In this document: positions 8,724 through 17,929 of the stretch, one piece after another
Layout of the letters: the number at the start of each line of letters is the position of its first letter
Numbering within the stretch: position 1 is the first letter of the stretch
Assembly: GCF_005146945.1 (NCBI RefSeq)
Contig: NZ_SWMS01000021.1
Span: 1-64,000, forward strand
From: Prauserella endophytica
GTDB lineage: Bacteria; Actinomycetota; Actinomycetes; Mycobacteriales; Pseudonocardiaceae
Direction: 5' to 3'
DNA length: 64,000 bases
Translations under genes and position numbers: made by a program
Notes under the pieces: generated by a model
What the model saw: the letters and a program-made list of their open reading frames with translations, nothing else
Databases searched by the model: none
What the model was told of the DNA's origin: nothing

Positions 8724-9721
8724 CGAGGGGTCCTCTCCGGGTGAGCAAGGGAGCTTTGCTCTCGAGAAACGGGAGTAAAGCTCCCTTGCTCCCGCTTGGC
8801 GAGGGTCAGGACGGTCGCGAGAGTCACCGTCACGGCCAGTGCGGCGAGGGCCGCGAGCGTCCACGCGTCGGGGGAGAGCAGCGGCTGACCGCGCAGCGCC
8901 TGCCACGTGACGAGACCGGTCAGCCCCGCGTAGCCGGCCCCGGCCACGAACATCAGCCGCATCCGCACGCCGCCGTCGCGCAGCGCCGGCAACCTGGTCG
9001 CGAGCAGGCCGAGCAGCAGCGCCAGCAGCGGGAGCACCTGTAGCGCGTGCATGCCGACGAAGTGCGGGATGCGCAGGTCGCCGCCGGTGGTGCTCCAGCC
9101 GGTGATGGGCATGCTCGGCCCGCCGTCCGCGACGCCGACGCTGTGCGCGCCGATGAAACCGGTGGGCGTGCCGTTCCGCATCGACCCAAGCTGCTCGCTC
9201 GTCGGGCCGATCATTAGCGCCCCGAGCCCCGCTCCCACCAGTGAGATCAGCGCGCCGAGCCGGATCGCCCAGCGCGAGGCCGGGTCCGGGATGGGGGTCC
9301 GCAGCAGTAGGACGGTCAGCACGAGCGTGCCTGTCCACAGTGCCGCGATGGATCCGCCCATCACCGAGAACAGCGTCGAGTCCAATGGCGTCGAGGCATT
9401 GAAGTGACTGGCCCGCCCGCGCACGACCTGCGTCACGATGATCGCGTACTCCACGAACAGGATCACCACGATCGCGGTGGACACGCGGTTTGCCAGGCGC
9501 TGCCGCGACCTCAGCAGGGTCAGCAACCACGCCCAGGTGACGCAGTACAGGGCGATGGACACCGCGAACTTGAACGGCTTCAACCAGATCGGCGCGCCGA
9601 GCAACACGCGGTCGTCGAGCAGCAGTCCGCCGGCCGAGACGGCGGCCATCGCCGCCATCACGCCCGCACAGATCATCATCGGGCGGTGCCAGGTTCTCGC
9701 CTGGCCGATCAGGTCGGACAT
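8720..9721 (-). CDS. Polytopic membrane protein, unknown function
   Basis: 333 aa with seven or eight predicted hydrophobic helices; I do not recognise a characterised family. It has an unusually clear Shine-Dalgarno (AAGGAGGA) before the ATG at 9721 and a 4-nt overlap with the ABA4-like gene downstream. The last ~18 residues (from about REQGSFTPVS to the end) are encoded by a copy of intergenic repeat family B, so the natural C-terminus was probably replaced or extended by the insertion. It is divergent from a MerR regulator with an AT-rich dyad between them, so it is probably the regulated gene. Confidence 0.75.
   Translation of the reverse strand: MSDLIGQARTWHRPMMICAGVMAAMAAVSAGGLLLDDRVLLGAPIWLKPFKFAVSIALYCVTWAWLLTLLRSRQRLANRVSTAIVVILFVEYAIIVTQVVRGRASHFNASTPLDSTLFSVMGGSIAALWTGTLVLTVLLLRTPIPDPASRWAIRLGALISLVGAGLGALMIGPTSEQLGSMRNGTPTGFIGAHSVGVADGGPSMPITGWSTTGGDLRIPHFVGMHALQVLPLLALLLGLLATRLPALRDGGVRMRLMFVAGAGYAGLTGLVTWQALRGQPLLSPDAWTLAALAALAVTVTLATVLTLAKREQGSFTPVSREQSSLAHPERTPR
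8743..8791. repeat. Palindromic repeat family B, copy 2 (inside a CDS)
   Basis: Arms 8743-8761 and 8773-8791 (GAGCAAGGGAGCTTT core, one G-U type mismatch) with an 11-nt loop. This copy is read as the end of the 8720-9721 gene rather than lying between genes. Confidence 0.85.
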
Positions 9722-9731
9722 CCGTCCTCCT

Positions 9732-9754
9732 TATAGATAGTGTTACTACCTATA
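9732..9754. promoter_or_regulatory. Dyad in the MerR/membrane-protein divergent promoter
   Basis: TATAGATAGT - GTT - ACTACCTATA, 9 of 10 positions symmetrical, in a very AT-rich stretch between the divergent genes. A further inverted half (CACTATC, 9766-9772) lies 3' of it. The size and position suit a MerR-family operator; binding is inferred. Confidence 0.55.
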
Positions 9755-9810
9755 GCGGGAAGCTACACTATCCGTTCTGAGGAAGTCCACAGGAAAGGCG
9801 ACGACGACGC

Positions 9811-10452
9811 ATGCGGATGGCCGAGCTGAGCAGGGAGTCCGGGGTCCCGGTCGCGACGATCAAGTACTACCTGCGCGAGGGCCTGCTCCCGCCCGGCGAG
9901 CGCACCAGTCCCAACCAGGCCCGCTACGACGCGTCCCACGTGCGCAGGCTCAAGCTCATCCGCGCGCTGCTCGACATCGGCGGGCTGTCGATCGCGGCCG
10001 TCCGCGAGGTGATCGCCGGGCTCGCGGAGGGGACGTCCACCCACGACGTGCTCGGCATCGCGCAGCACGGCCTTCCGCTGCCCGCCGTGGAGGTCAGCGA
10101 CGAGGCGCGGGCGTGGGCGATGGAGCGGCTGGAGACACTTGCCGAGAAGCGGGACTGGGTGATCGCGCCGGGCACGCCCATCGCCGAGGCGCTGGTCGGA
10201 GTGCTCTGCACCTATCGCGACCTCGGCCACCCCGAACTGGCCGAGCGGCTCGACGACTACGCCGAGGCGGCCGACCTCGTCGCGGGCAGTGACCTCGACA
10301 CCGTCGCCGCGCTGGGGCAACGAGAGGCGATTGTGGAGGCGGCCGTGATCGGCACCGTGCTCGGCGACGCGCTGCACGCCGCGCTGCGCAGGCTCGCGCA
10401 CGCCAAGGCCTCGCGCGACCGGTTCGGTGCAACCGCGGTGAAACCGCAGTGA
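9811..10452 (+). CDS. MerR-family transcriptional regulator
   Basis: 213 aa. The N-terminal winged helix-turn-helix begins MRMAELSRESGVPVATIKYY and continues with REGLLPPGE, the standard MerR start, which fixes the ATG at 9811 (AGGAAAGG about 12 nt upstream). The C-terminal two thirds are helical with no Cys-rich metal site, so this is not a metal sensor; a small-molecule ligand is likely. It is divergent from the membrane operon 9721-7484 and probably controls it and itself through the AT-rich dyad. Its TGA stop lies inside the left arm of a family A repeat, which supplies the last residues. Confidence 0.88.
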   Translation: MRMAELSRESGVPVATIKYYLREGLLPPGERTSPNQARYDASHVRRLKLIRALLDIGGLSIAAVREVIAGLAEGTSTHDVLGIAQHGLPLPAVEVSDEARAWAMERLETLAEKRDWVIAPGTPIAEALVGVLCTYRDLGHPELAERLDDYAEAADLVAGSDLDTVAALGQREAIVEAAVIGTVLGDALHAALRRLAHAKASRDRFGATAVKPQ

Positions 10453-10507
10453 AGGCCACCATGCCTGCGTTCAACGCAGTGAAGGTGGCCTTCACTGCGG
10501 TTTCACC
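10437..10507. repeat. Palindromic repeat family A, copy 1 (short form)
   Basis: A perfect 24-bp inverted repeat (10437-10460 with 10484-10507) around the core arm GCAGTGAAGGCCACC, with a 23-nt loop containing GCGTTCAACGC. It lies between two convergent genes and contains the stop codon of the MerR gene. It is the longest perfect palindrome of the family in this window. Confidence 0.9.
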
Positions 10508-10513
10508 GCCCGC

Positions 10514-12211
10514 TCAGTCGGTCATCTGGAACGTCGGCACGATGCGGTCGAACAACTCGCTGCGGCCGAGGCGTTCCTGTTCGACGGGCACCGTCACGCT
10601 CACCACCCACAGGCTCGACCCGCTGAGGAACACCTCCGCGACCGTCGTCCGGTTCATCGCCCGCTCACCGCTCGCGCCGCGCTCCGCCGTCCGGTACGTC
10701 ACGAGCACGCCGTCGCGGTCGCCGAGCGGTTCCGAGCGCACCAGCGTGAAGTCACCGGGGGCCCAGAACTCGCCGAGCGTGGTGACGTAGTCGTCAACGG
10801 TGTAGGCGTCCGAGTACTGCGCGAACCGCTCCACGCCAAGCACCTGCGCGCCGTCGGCGGAGACGAACTGCACCCTGGTGCTGGTGGGCAGCTTCGTCTC
10901 CGACTGCTGGGTGACGAACTTCGTCCAGTCGGCGGGCACCTCGACCGAGAACAGGCCGCCCTTCGCGCCCTGCAGGTTGGTCGCGTCGCCCTCGCGCGTG
11001 ACGAGCTCCTGCTGTGGTGCGGGAGCCGCGGCCGGCCTCGGCTCCTGTGTCCGGTCCGGTGCCGAGAGCGGCTGGCCCGCGAGCACGCGCGTCAGCACGA
11101 ACCCGCCTGCCACGGCCAGCACGAACAGCAGCATCACCACCACGACCAGCGCCACCGTGCGCGCCGTCGACCGCCCGGCCCGCGCCGCGGCCGGACCGTC
11201 GGCGGGCGCGGCGCCTCCGCCGAAAGGCAGCGGCCCCGGATCGGCCGCGAGCGCCCCGCCGCCGTCGTCCGCGCTGGGTTCCGGCGCGGCGGCCGGCATC
11301 GCCGGGATCACCCGAGTGACGCTCGCCTCCGGCCCGACCGGGGTGCCCTCGCGGAACAGCTCCGGCGGGAACAGCAGGCGCCGGGGCTGGGCCAGGAACG
11401 GGTAAAGCCTGCGCCGCACCTCCGACAGTGACATCCGCTCCGACGGCTCCTTGGCCATCAGCCCCCGGACCAACGCCGCGAGCGGGCCGGGCGAAGGCTG
11501 CGGCACCTCGCCGTGCACCACCCTGCTCACCGTCTCCAGTGGATCACCGTCGACGTCGTAGGGAGGGCGGCCCTCGGTGGCGGCGAACAGCGTCGCGCCA
11601 AGCCCCCACAGATCGGCGGTGTAGGTCACCGCGCCGCCGGAGGCGACCTCGGGCGCGATGAACGCGGGCGAGCCGAGCATCGTCCCCGTGTGGGTCATGG
11701 TGACCTCGGAGACGTTGCGGGCGATGCCGAAGTCGGTGAGCTTGATGCGGCCGTCCTGCGCCACGAGCACGTTGCCGGGCTTGACGTCGCGGTGGGTGAT
11801 GCCTGCCGCGTGCGCCGCCTCCAGCGCCGCGGCCACCGCGTCGGCCACCGCCGCCGCCTGCGCGACGGTGAGCCGCCTGCCAGCCCTGAGCAGCGCGGCG
11901 AGGCTGCGCGAGGGGAGCAGCTCCATCACGACGTACGGATCGCCGTGCTCCAGCACGACGTCGTGCAGGACGATCACGTTCGGGTGGGAGAGCACCGCGA
12001 TGGCCCTCGCCTCGCGAAGGGTGCGCTCGCGGACCTCGCCGGCCTGATCCGGCGGCACGCCCGCGGGCATCCGGACCTCCTTGACCGCCACGGGGCGCTG
12101 GAGGAACTCGTCGTGCGCCGCCCAGACCGTGCCCATGGCCCCCGAGCCGAGCACCGAGCGCAGCCGGTAGCGACCGGCGACGAGGCGCGAATTCTCAGCG
12201 GGGGCGGACAC
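10514..12211 (-). CDS. Transmembrane Ser/Thr protein kinase (PknB-like, Hanks type)
   Basis: 565 aa. The cytoplasmic kinase domain (about 13-275) has GSGAMG in the glycine loop (22-27), VAVK with Lys44, HRDVKPGN (140-147, catalytic Asp142), DFG (160-162) and activation-loop Thr residues before GSPAFIAPE. All catalytic residues are present. A Pro/Ala-rich juxtamembrane linker leads to one membrane helix (about 352-377) and an extracytoplasmic C-terminal domain of about 165 residues without PASTA repeats. It therefore senses something at the cell surface other than muropeptides. Start GTG. Divergent from mutA, with 107 bp between them. Substrates unknown. Confidence 0.92.
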   Translation of the reverse strand: MSAPAENSRLVAGRYRLRSVLGSGAMGTVWAAHDEFLQRPVAVKEVRMPAGVPPDQAGEVRERTLREARAIAVLSHPNVIVLHDVVLEHGDPYVVMELLPSRSLAALLRAGRRLTVAQAAAVADAVAAALEAAHAAGITHRDVKPGNVLVAQDGRIKLTDFGIARNVSEVTMTHTGTMLGSPAFIAPEVASGGAVTYTADLWGLGATLFAATEGRPPYDVDGDPLETVSRVVHGEVPQPSPGPLAALVRGLMAKEPSERMSLSEVRRRLYPFLAQPRRLLFPPELFREGTPVGPEASVTRVIPAMPAAAPEPSADDGGGALAADPGPLPFGGGAAPADGPAAARAGRSTARTVALVVVVMLLFVLAVAGGFVLTRVLAGQPLSAPDRTQEPRPAAAPAPQQELVTREGDATNLQGAKGGLFSVEVPADWTKFVTQQSETKLPTSTRVQFVSADGAQVLGVERFAQYSDAYTVDDYVTTLGEFWAPGDFTLVRSEPLGDRDGVLVTYRTAERGASGERAMNRTTVAEVFLSGSSLWVVSVTVPVEQERLGRSELFDRIVPTFQMTD

Positions 12212-12304
12212 GACCCCTATTGTGGCGAACCGCCGACGACGGCCACGCTCGCCCAGTGTTGTTAGCCGGGATTTGCATCACATTTGCGGGCCGGTCGGTG
12301 CCCC

Positions 12305-12310
12305 TACCAT
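12305..12310 (+). promoter_or_regulatory. Putative -10 box of mutA operon (leaderless)
   Basis: TACCAT, 8 nt before the mutA ATG, with no Shine-Dalgarno in between. Confidence 0.4.
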
Positions 12311-12318
12311 GAGTTGTT

Positions 12319-14184
12319 ATGACAGAAGTGGCTGGGACATCGGCGTCCGCGCCCGCTGAGCTCACGCTCGCGGCCGAGTTCGGCGCCCCCGACCGGGCCG
12401 GTTGGGAGCGGCTCGTGACAGGCGTCCTGAAGAAGAGCGGCGCGCTGCCGGAGGACTTCACCGGGGCGCCACAGAGTCTGCTCACCAGCACGACCTACGA
12501 CGGCATCGAGATCCAGCCGCTCTACACCGCCGACGACCAGGCGCCGCCGGCCGGTTTCCCCGGGCTGTCGCCGTTCGTGCGCGGTGGTCGCGCCGAGGGG
12601 CAGGTGAGCACGGGCTGGGACGTGCGGGCCCTGCACGCGGGCTCCGACGCCGCGGGCGTGAACGAGGACGTGCTGGCCGATCTGGAGAACGGCGTCAGCT
12701 CCGTGTGGCTGCGCGTCGGTGAGACGGCCCTGCCCGTGGCCGACCTCGGCCGCGCGCTGCGGGACGTCTACCTCGACCTGGCGCCGATCGTGCTCGACGC
12801 CGGCGAGGACTACGAGGCCGCCGCCGAGGCCCTGCTCGCTGTGCTCGCCGAGCGCGAGATCCCCTCCGGCGAGGCGTCCGGCAGCCTCGGCGCCGACCCG
12901 GTGGGCCTGCAGGCACGCACCGGCGCCGAACACGACCTCGCCCCCGCAGCGGCGCTCGCCGCCCGGGTCGCACAGCGGTACCCGGGCCTGCGCACGATCG
13001 TGGTCGACGCGCTGCCGTTCCACGAGGCGGGCGGCTCCGACGCGCAGGAGCTCGGCGCCTCGATCGCCTCCGGTGTCGCCTACCTCCGGGCGCTCACGGA
13101 CGCGGGCCTGAGCGTCGAGGACGCGGCGGCCCAGCTGGAGTTCCGGTACGCGGCGACCGGCGACCAGTTCCTCACCATCGCCAAGTTCCGCGCCGCACGC
13201 AGGCTGTGGGCCCGCGTCACCGAGGTGTCCGGTGCGAAGGGCGTCGCCATGCGCCAGCATGCCGTCACCTCGCCCGCCATGCTGACCAGGCGCGATCCGT
13301 GGGTGAACATGCTGCGCACCACGGTCGCCTGCTTCGCGGCCGGGGTCGGCGGTGCGGACGCTGTCACCGTGCTGCCTTTCGACGCCGCCATCGGCAGGCC
13401 CGACGCCTTCTCCCGCCGGATCGCCCGCAACACGCAGTCGATCCTGCTGGAAGAGTCCAAACTGGCCGGTGTGATCGACCCGGCGGGCGGCTCCTGGTAC
13501 GTCGAGAACCTCACCGACGAGCTCGCCCGTGCCGCGTGGCGCGAGTTCACCGCCATCGAGAAGGCGGGCGGCATCCGGGCCGAGCTGTCCTCCGGGGCAC
13601 TCGCCCGGCGGCTCGCGGCGACATGGGACACGCGCGCGAAGCGGATCGCCACCCGCGAGGACCCGATCACCGGCGTCAGCGAGTTCCCGCACCTGGACGA
13701 GAAGCCCGTCGAGCGCGAGCCCGCACCGTCTGTTGTGGACGGTGGTGGCCTGCCCCGCGTTCGCTACGCGCAGGAGTACGAACAGCTGCGGGACCGCTCC
13801 GACGCCTACCTCGCCGCGCACGGCGAGCGTCCCTCGGTGTTCCTCGCGACCCTCGGCCCGCTCGCCGCCCACACGGCGCGCGCCACGTTCGCGGCCAACC
13901 TGTTCCAGGCGGGCGGCGTGCGGCCGGTCAACCCGGGCGTGACCGGCGACTTGGTGCGGGCGTTCCGGGAGAGTGGCACCCCGGTCGCGTGCCTGTGCGG
14001 CAGCGACAAGTCCTACGCCGAGGAGGCGACCGAGATCGCCGCGGCCCTGCGCGAGGCCGGAGCCACCGAGGTGCTGCTCGCGGGCAAACCCGCCGACTAC
14101 GACGGCGTCACCGGATACATCCACGCCGGATGCGACGCGCTGGCGGTACTCAGGAGCACCCTCGACAAGCTGGGAGTCGACTGA
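12319..14184 (+). CDS. mutA: Methylmalonyl-CoA mutase, small subunit
   Basis: 621 aa. This is the non-catalytic partner of MutB; the heterodimer isomerises (R)-methylmalonyl-CoA to succinyl-CoA. The sequence follows the mutase barrel throughout (for instance [20 protein letters not shown] in the middle), but the C-terminal domain lacks the cobalamin-ligand DxHxxG motif, as expected for a small subunit. The gene overlaps mutB by one base (TGATG), so the subunits are co-translated. The region before the ATG has no ribosome binding site and carries TACCAT at a leaderless spacing. The operon mutA-mutB-meaB takes the product of the acyl-CoA carboxylase genes found at 30-42 kb. Confidence 0.95.
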   Translation: MTEVAGTSASAPAELTLAAEFGAPDRAGWERLVTGVLKKSGALPEDFTGAPQSLLTSTTYDGIEIQPLYTADDQAPPAGFPGLSPFVRGGRAEGQVSTGWDVRALHAGSDAAGVNEDVLADLENGVSSVWLRVGETALPVADLGRALRDVYLDLAPIVLDAGEDYEAAAEALLAVLAEREIPSGEASGSLGADPVGLQARTGAEHDLAPAAALAARVAQRYPGLRTIVVDALPFHEAGGSDAQELGASIASGVAYLRALTDAGLSVEDAAAQLEFRYAATGDQFLTIAKFRAARRLWARVTEVSGAKGVAMRQHAVTSPAMLTRRDPWVNMLRTTVACFAAGVGGADAVTVLPFDAAIGRPDAFSRRIARNTQSILLEESKLAGVIDPAGGSWYVENLTDELARAAWREFTAIEKAGGIRAELSSGALARRLAATWDTRAKRIATREDPITGVSEFPHLDEKPVEREPAPSVVDGGGLPRVRYAQEYEQLRDRSDAYLAAHGERPSVFLATLGPLAAHTARATFAANLFQAGGVRPVNPGVTGDLVRAFRESGTPVACLCGSDKSYAEEATEIAAALREAGATEVLLAGKPADYDGVTGYIHAGCDALAVLRSTLDKLGVD

Positions 14185-16352
14185 TGACCATTCCCGACTT
14201 CACCGACGTCGAGCTCGGCACCCCGGAGCCGGGTGCGCAGCGGGACTGGGCCGACGCGCTGCACGCGAGCACCGGCAAGGGCGCCGACGCGCTGGTGTGG
14301 GAGACGCCAGAGGGCATCGGCGTCAAGCCGCTCTACACGGCCGACGATCTGTCCGATGTGGATTTCCTGAACACCTACCCCGGGATGGCTCCGTTCCTGC
14401 GCGGGCCGTACCCGACGATGTACGTCAACCAGCCGTGGACCATCCGGCAGTACGCCGGCTTCTCCACGGCCGAGGAGTCCAACGCCTTCTACCGCCGCAA
14501 CCTCGCGGCCGGGCAGAAGGGCCTCTCCGTCGCGTTCGACCTGGCAACGCACCGCGGCTACGACTCCGACCACCCGCGCGTGTCCGGCGACGTCGGTATG
14601 GCGGGCGTGGCCATCGACTCGATCTACGACATGCGGCAGCTCTTCGACGGTATCCCGCTCGACAAGATGAGCGTGTCGATGACCATGAACGGCGCGGTGC
14701 TGCCGGTGATGGCGCTCTACGTCGTCGCCGCGGAGGAGCAGGGCGTCAAGCCCGAGCAGCTCACGGGGACCATCCAGAACGACATCCTCAAGGAGTTCAT
14801 GGTCCGCAACACCTACATCTACCCGCCGCAGCCCTCGATGCGGATCATCTCCGACATCTTCGGCTTCACCTCGCAGCACATGCCGAGGTTCAACTCCATC
14901 TCGATCTCCGGCTACCACATGCAGGAGGCCGGGGCGACCGCCGACCTGGAGCTCGCCTACACGCTCGCCGACGGCGTCGAGTACATCCGCGCCGGGCTCG
15001 ACGCGGGCCTCGGCATCGACAAGTTCGCGCCCCGGCTGTCGTTCTTCTGGGCGATCGGCATGAACTTCTTCATGGAGGTCGCGAAGATGCGCGCGGCCCG
15101 CCTGTTGTGGGCCAAGCTCGTCAAGCAGTTCTCGCCGGAGTCGGAGAAGTCGCTGTCGCTGCGCACGCACTGCCAGACCTCGGGCTGGTCGCTGACCGCG
15201 CAGGACGTCTACAACAACGTGGTGCGCACCTGCGTCGAGGCGATGGCGGCGACCCAGGGCCACACGCAGTCCCTGCACACCAACGCCCTCGACGAGGCGC
15301 TCGCGCTGCCCACGGACTTCTCGGCGCGTATCGCGCGCAACACGCAGCTGCTGCTGCAGCAGGAGTCCGGCACCACGCGGGTGATCGACCCGTGGGGCGG
15401 CAGCGCGTTCGTCGAGCGGCTCACCTACGACCTCGCGCGCAAGGCGTGGGGCCACATCAGCGAGGTCGAGTCGGCGGGCGGCATGGCGCGGGCGATCGAC
15501 GCCGGCATCCCCAAGCTGCGCATCGAGGAGGCCGCCGCGCGCACGCAGGCGCGGATCGACTCCGGCAGGCAGCCGGTGATCGGCGTCAACAAGTACCGCG
15601 TCGATGACGAAGAGCAGATCGACGTGCTCAAGGTCGACAACGCGGGCGTGCGGGCCCAGCAGCTGGAGAAGCTGCGCAGGCTGCGCGAGGAGCGCGATTC
15701 CGGCGCCGTCGAGGACGCGCTGCGCAGGCTCACCGCGGGCGCGGAAGCGGACGGCAACCTGCTGGCGCTGGCGATCGACGCGGCGAGGGCCAAGGCCACG
15801 GTCGGGGAGATCTCGGAGGCGCTGGAGAAGATCTGGGGCCGCCACTCCGGGCAGATTCGTACCATTTCCGGGGTGTACCGGGACGAGGTCGGGAAGTCGG
15901 AGAACGTGGAGACAGCACGCGAACGGGTCGCCGCGTTCGCCGAGGCCGAGGGCCGCCGCCCGCGCATCCTCGTCGCCAAGATGGGGCAGGACGGGCATGA
16001 CCGCGGCCAGAAGGTGATCGCCACCGCGTTCGCCGACCTGGGCTTCGACGTCGACGTGGGTCCGCTGTTCTCCACCCCGGCCGAGGTCGCGCGGCAGGCG
16101 GTCGAGGCCGACGTGCACATCGTGGGTGTGTCGTCGCTCGCGGCCGGCCACCTCTCGCTGGTGCCCGCGCTGCGGGCTGAGCTCGCCGAGCTGGGCCGCG
16201 AGGACATCATGGTCGTGGTCGGTGGCGTGATCCCGCCGCAGGACTACGACGACCTGCGCAAGGCGGGCGCGGCGGCGATCTTCGGCCCCGGCACGGTGAT
16301 CGCGGAGGCCGCCATGGGCCTGCTCGACCAGCTCGACGCGCGACACTCGTAG
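14184..16352 (+). CDS. mutB: Methylmalonyl-CoA mutase, large (catalytic) subunit
   Basis: 722 aa. The N-terminal TIM barrel binds the CoA ester, and the C-terminal domain (about 590-722) binds adenosylcobalamin. DGHDRG at 603-608 is the DxHxxG motif with His605 as lower axial cobalt ligand. The start is the ATG overlapping the mutA stop (TGATG), which fixes it despite a much longer open frame upstream on the same strand. It converts methylmalonyl-CoA, made from propionyl-CoA by odd-chain fatty acid, Val, Ile or cholesterol breakdown, into the TCA intermediate succinyl-CoA. meaB begins 2 nt after its stop. Confidence 0.97.
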   Translation: MTIPDFTDVELGTPEPGAQRDWADALHASTGKGADALVWETPEGIGVKPLYTADDLSDVDFLNTYPGMAPFLRGPYPTMYVNQPWTIRQYAGFSTAEESNAFYRRNLAAGQKGLSVAFDLATHRGYDSDHPRVSGDVGMAGVAIDSIYDMRQLFDGIPLDKMSVSMTMNGAVLPVMALYVVAAEEQGVKPEQLTGTIQNDILKEFMVRNTYIYPPQPSMRIISDIFGFTSQHMPRFNSISISGYHMQEAGATADLELAYTLADGVEYIRAGLDAGLGIDKFAPRLSFFWAIGMNFFMEVAKMRAARLLWAKLVKQFSPESEKSLSLRTHCQTSGWSLTAQDVYNNVVRTCVEAMAATQGHTQSLHTNALDEALALPTDFSARIARNTQLLLQQESGTTRVIDPWGGSAFVERLTYDLARKAWGHISEVESAGGMARAIDAGIPKLRIEEAAARTQARIDSGRQPVIGVNKYRVDDEEQIDVLKVDNAGVRAQQLEKLRRLREERDSGAVEDALRRLTAGAEADGNLLALAIDAARAKATVGEISEALEKIWGRHSGQIRTISGVYRDEVGKSENVETARERVAAFAEAEGRRPRILVAKMGQDGHDRGQKVIATAFADLGFDVDVGPLFSTPAEVARQAVEADVHIVGVSSLAAGHLSLVPALRAELAELGREDIMVVVGGVIPPQDYDDLRKAGAAAIFGPGTVIAEAAMGLLDQLDARHS

Positions 16353-16354
16353 GC

Positions 16355-17356
16355 ATGCCTCGCACGATCGACGTCACCGCATACGCCAAGGGTGTGCTCG
16401 CCGGTGACCGCGGGATCCTCTCGCGGGCCATCACCCTGGTCGAGTCCAGCAGGGCCGACCACCGGGGCCAGGCGCAGGACCTGCTGGTGGAGCTGCTGCC
16501 GCACGCGGGAGGCGCCCAGCGCGTCGGCATCACGGGCGTGCCAGGGGTCGGCAAGTCGACCTTCATCGACCAGCTCGGCACCAACCTGACCGAAGCGGGG
16601 CACAAGGTTGCCGTGCTCGCAGTCGACCCGTCGTCCACGCGCACCGGCGGCAGCATCCTCGGCGACAAGACCCGCATGGCGCGGCTGGCCGTCGATCCCT
16701 CGGCGTTCATCAGGCCCTCGCCGACCTCGGGCACGCTCGGCGGCGTCGCGAGGGCGACGCGAGAGACGATCGTGCTGATGGAGGCCGCCGGCTACGACGT
16801 CGTGCTGGTGGAGACGGTCGGCGTCGGCCAGTCCGAGGTCGCCGTGGCGAACATGGTCGACTGCTTCCTGTTCCTCACCCTGGCGCGAACGGGCGACCAG
16901 CTGCAGGGCATCAAGAAGGGCGTGCTCGAGCTCGCCGACGTCATCGCCGTCAACAAGGCCGACGGCGAGCACGAGCCCGAGGCCCGCAAAGCCGCGCGGG
17001 AGCTGTCCGGCGCACTGCGGATGATCTACGGCCCGGACGCGGCGTGGACGCCGCCGGTGCTGACCTGCAGCGCGCTCACCGGCAACGGGCTCGACACCGT
17101 GTGGCAGCAGATCGGCAGGCACCGGCAGACGCTGGAGGACTCCGGAGAGCTGGCGCGCAAGCGCAGCACGCAGCAGGTGGACTGGACCTGGTCGATGGTG
17201 CGCGAACAGCTGCTCGACCGCCTCGCGACCCATCCGAGCGTGCGCGAGCTGGTACCCGAGGTCGAACGGGACGTGCGCGAGGGCAGGCTCACGGCGACAC
17301 TGGCCGCCGAGCGGATCCTCGAGGCTTTCGGCGGAGAGTCACCGCGTGGCGGCTGA
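16355..17356 (+). CDS. meaB: MeaB, methylmalonyl-CoA mutase-associated GTPase
   Basis: 333 aa G3E-family P-loop GTPase. GVPGVGKST (61-69) is Walker A, followed by [19 protein letters not shown] (switch region) and VNKAD as the guanine-specificity motif. MeaB/ArgK proteins gate cofactor loading and protect or reactivate methylmalonyl-CoA mutase. Its position 2 nt after mutB makes this role nearly certain. Length is normal for the family. Confidence 0.95.
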   Translation: MPRTIDVTAYAKGVLAGDRGILSRAITLVESSRADHRGQAQDLLVELLPHAGGAQRVGITGVPGVGKSTFIDQLGTNLTEAGHKVAVLAVDPSSTRTGGSILGDKTRMARLAVDPSAFIRPSPTSGTLGGVARATRETIVLMEAAGYDVVLVETVGVGQSEVAVANMVDCFLFLTLARTGDQLQGIKKGVLELADVIAVNKADGEHEPEARKAARELSGALRMIYGPDAAWTPPVLTCSALTGNGLDTVWQQIGRHRQTLEDSGELARKRSTQQVDWTWSMVREQLLDRLATHPSVRELVPEVERDVREGRLTATLAAERILEAFGGESPRGG

Positions 17357-17389
17357 CGGCGATCAGCCCGACAGGGCACACTTGGGCCC

Positions 17390-17686
17390 GTGCGCGTGTT
17401 TGCCGTCCTGGGTGTGTTGACCGTCCTCGCCGGTGTGCTGGTTCTCAGTGTGCCCTCGGCCACCGCTTCGGCGGCTCCCACGACCGCTCAGCCGGTCGTC
17501 GCGGCGGGCCCCGCGCTCACGCAGGCGGAACCGGGCCCCGTGCTCGACCCCGAGCAGCAGGACGAGGCGGACGCGAGGAACTCTCGCAGCAAGCTGATCG
17601 TTGGCGTCGCCGCCGCGGTGCTGCTCGGCATCGTCGTCTGGGGCAGGCACATCCGCAACAAGAAGAAGCCCAAGAAGAAGAAGTAG
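17390..17686 (+). CDS. Small secreted or membrane-anchored protein
   Basis: 98 aa with an N-terminal signal peptide (ending near ATASAAP), a short polar middle rich in Pro, Glu and Asp, a second membrane helix (about 69-84) and a very basic tail (RNKKKPKKKK). It looks like a sortase-less surface anchor: extracytoplasmic linker, helix, then positive cytoplasmic stop. No family recognised. GTG start 33 nt after meaB, so possibly on the same transcript. Confidence 0.6.
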   Translation: MRVFAVLGVLTVLAGVLVLSVPSATASAAPTTAQPVVAAGPALTQAEPGPVLDPEQQDEADARNSRSKLIVGVAAAVLLGIVVWGRHIRNKKKPKKKK

Positions 17687-17929
17687 TTTCGGCTTCGCGG
17701 CCGCGGCGCGTTTCGCCGCCCGTCGAGCTGTGGCACGTCGAACAGTGAAGCCGAACTCTCTGTAGCCGCTCAGCGCAAACCGGCTACCGTCTGTCTTGTC
17801 ACTAGGACATCTGGGTCTACCGATCACCTATTTGGTGCAAGACTAGGTGCAAATGCGTACGACAATGATTTCCCAGCGAGAGACAGTTGTGTCGACGCGC
17901 GCTGCGCTGGGCTCGTGCGGAGGTGCGGC

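Noticed and set aside
12304-14124. 606-codon minus-strand frame opposite mutA
   Set aside because: Same kind of shadow; mutA is certain.
14097-16346. 749-codon minus-strand frame opposite mutB
   Set aside because: Mirror of a highly conserved gene in GC-rich DNA; no motifs, no ribosome binding site.
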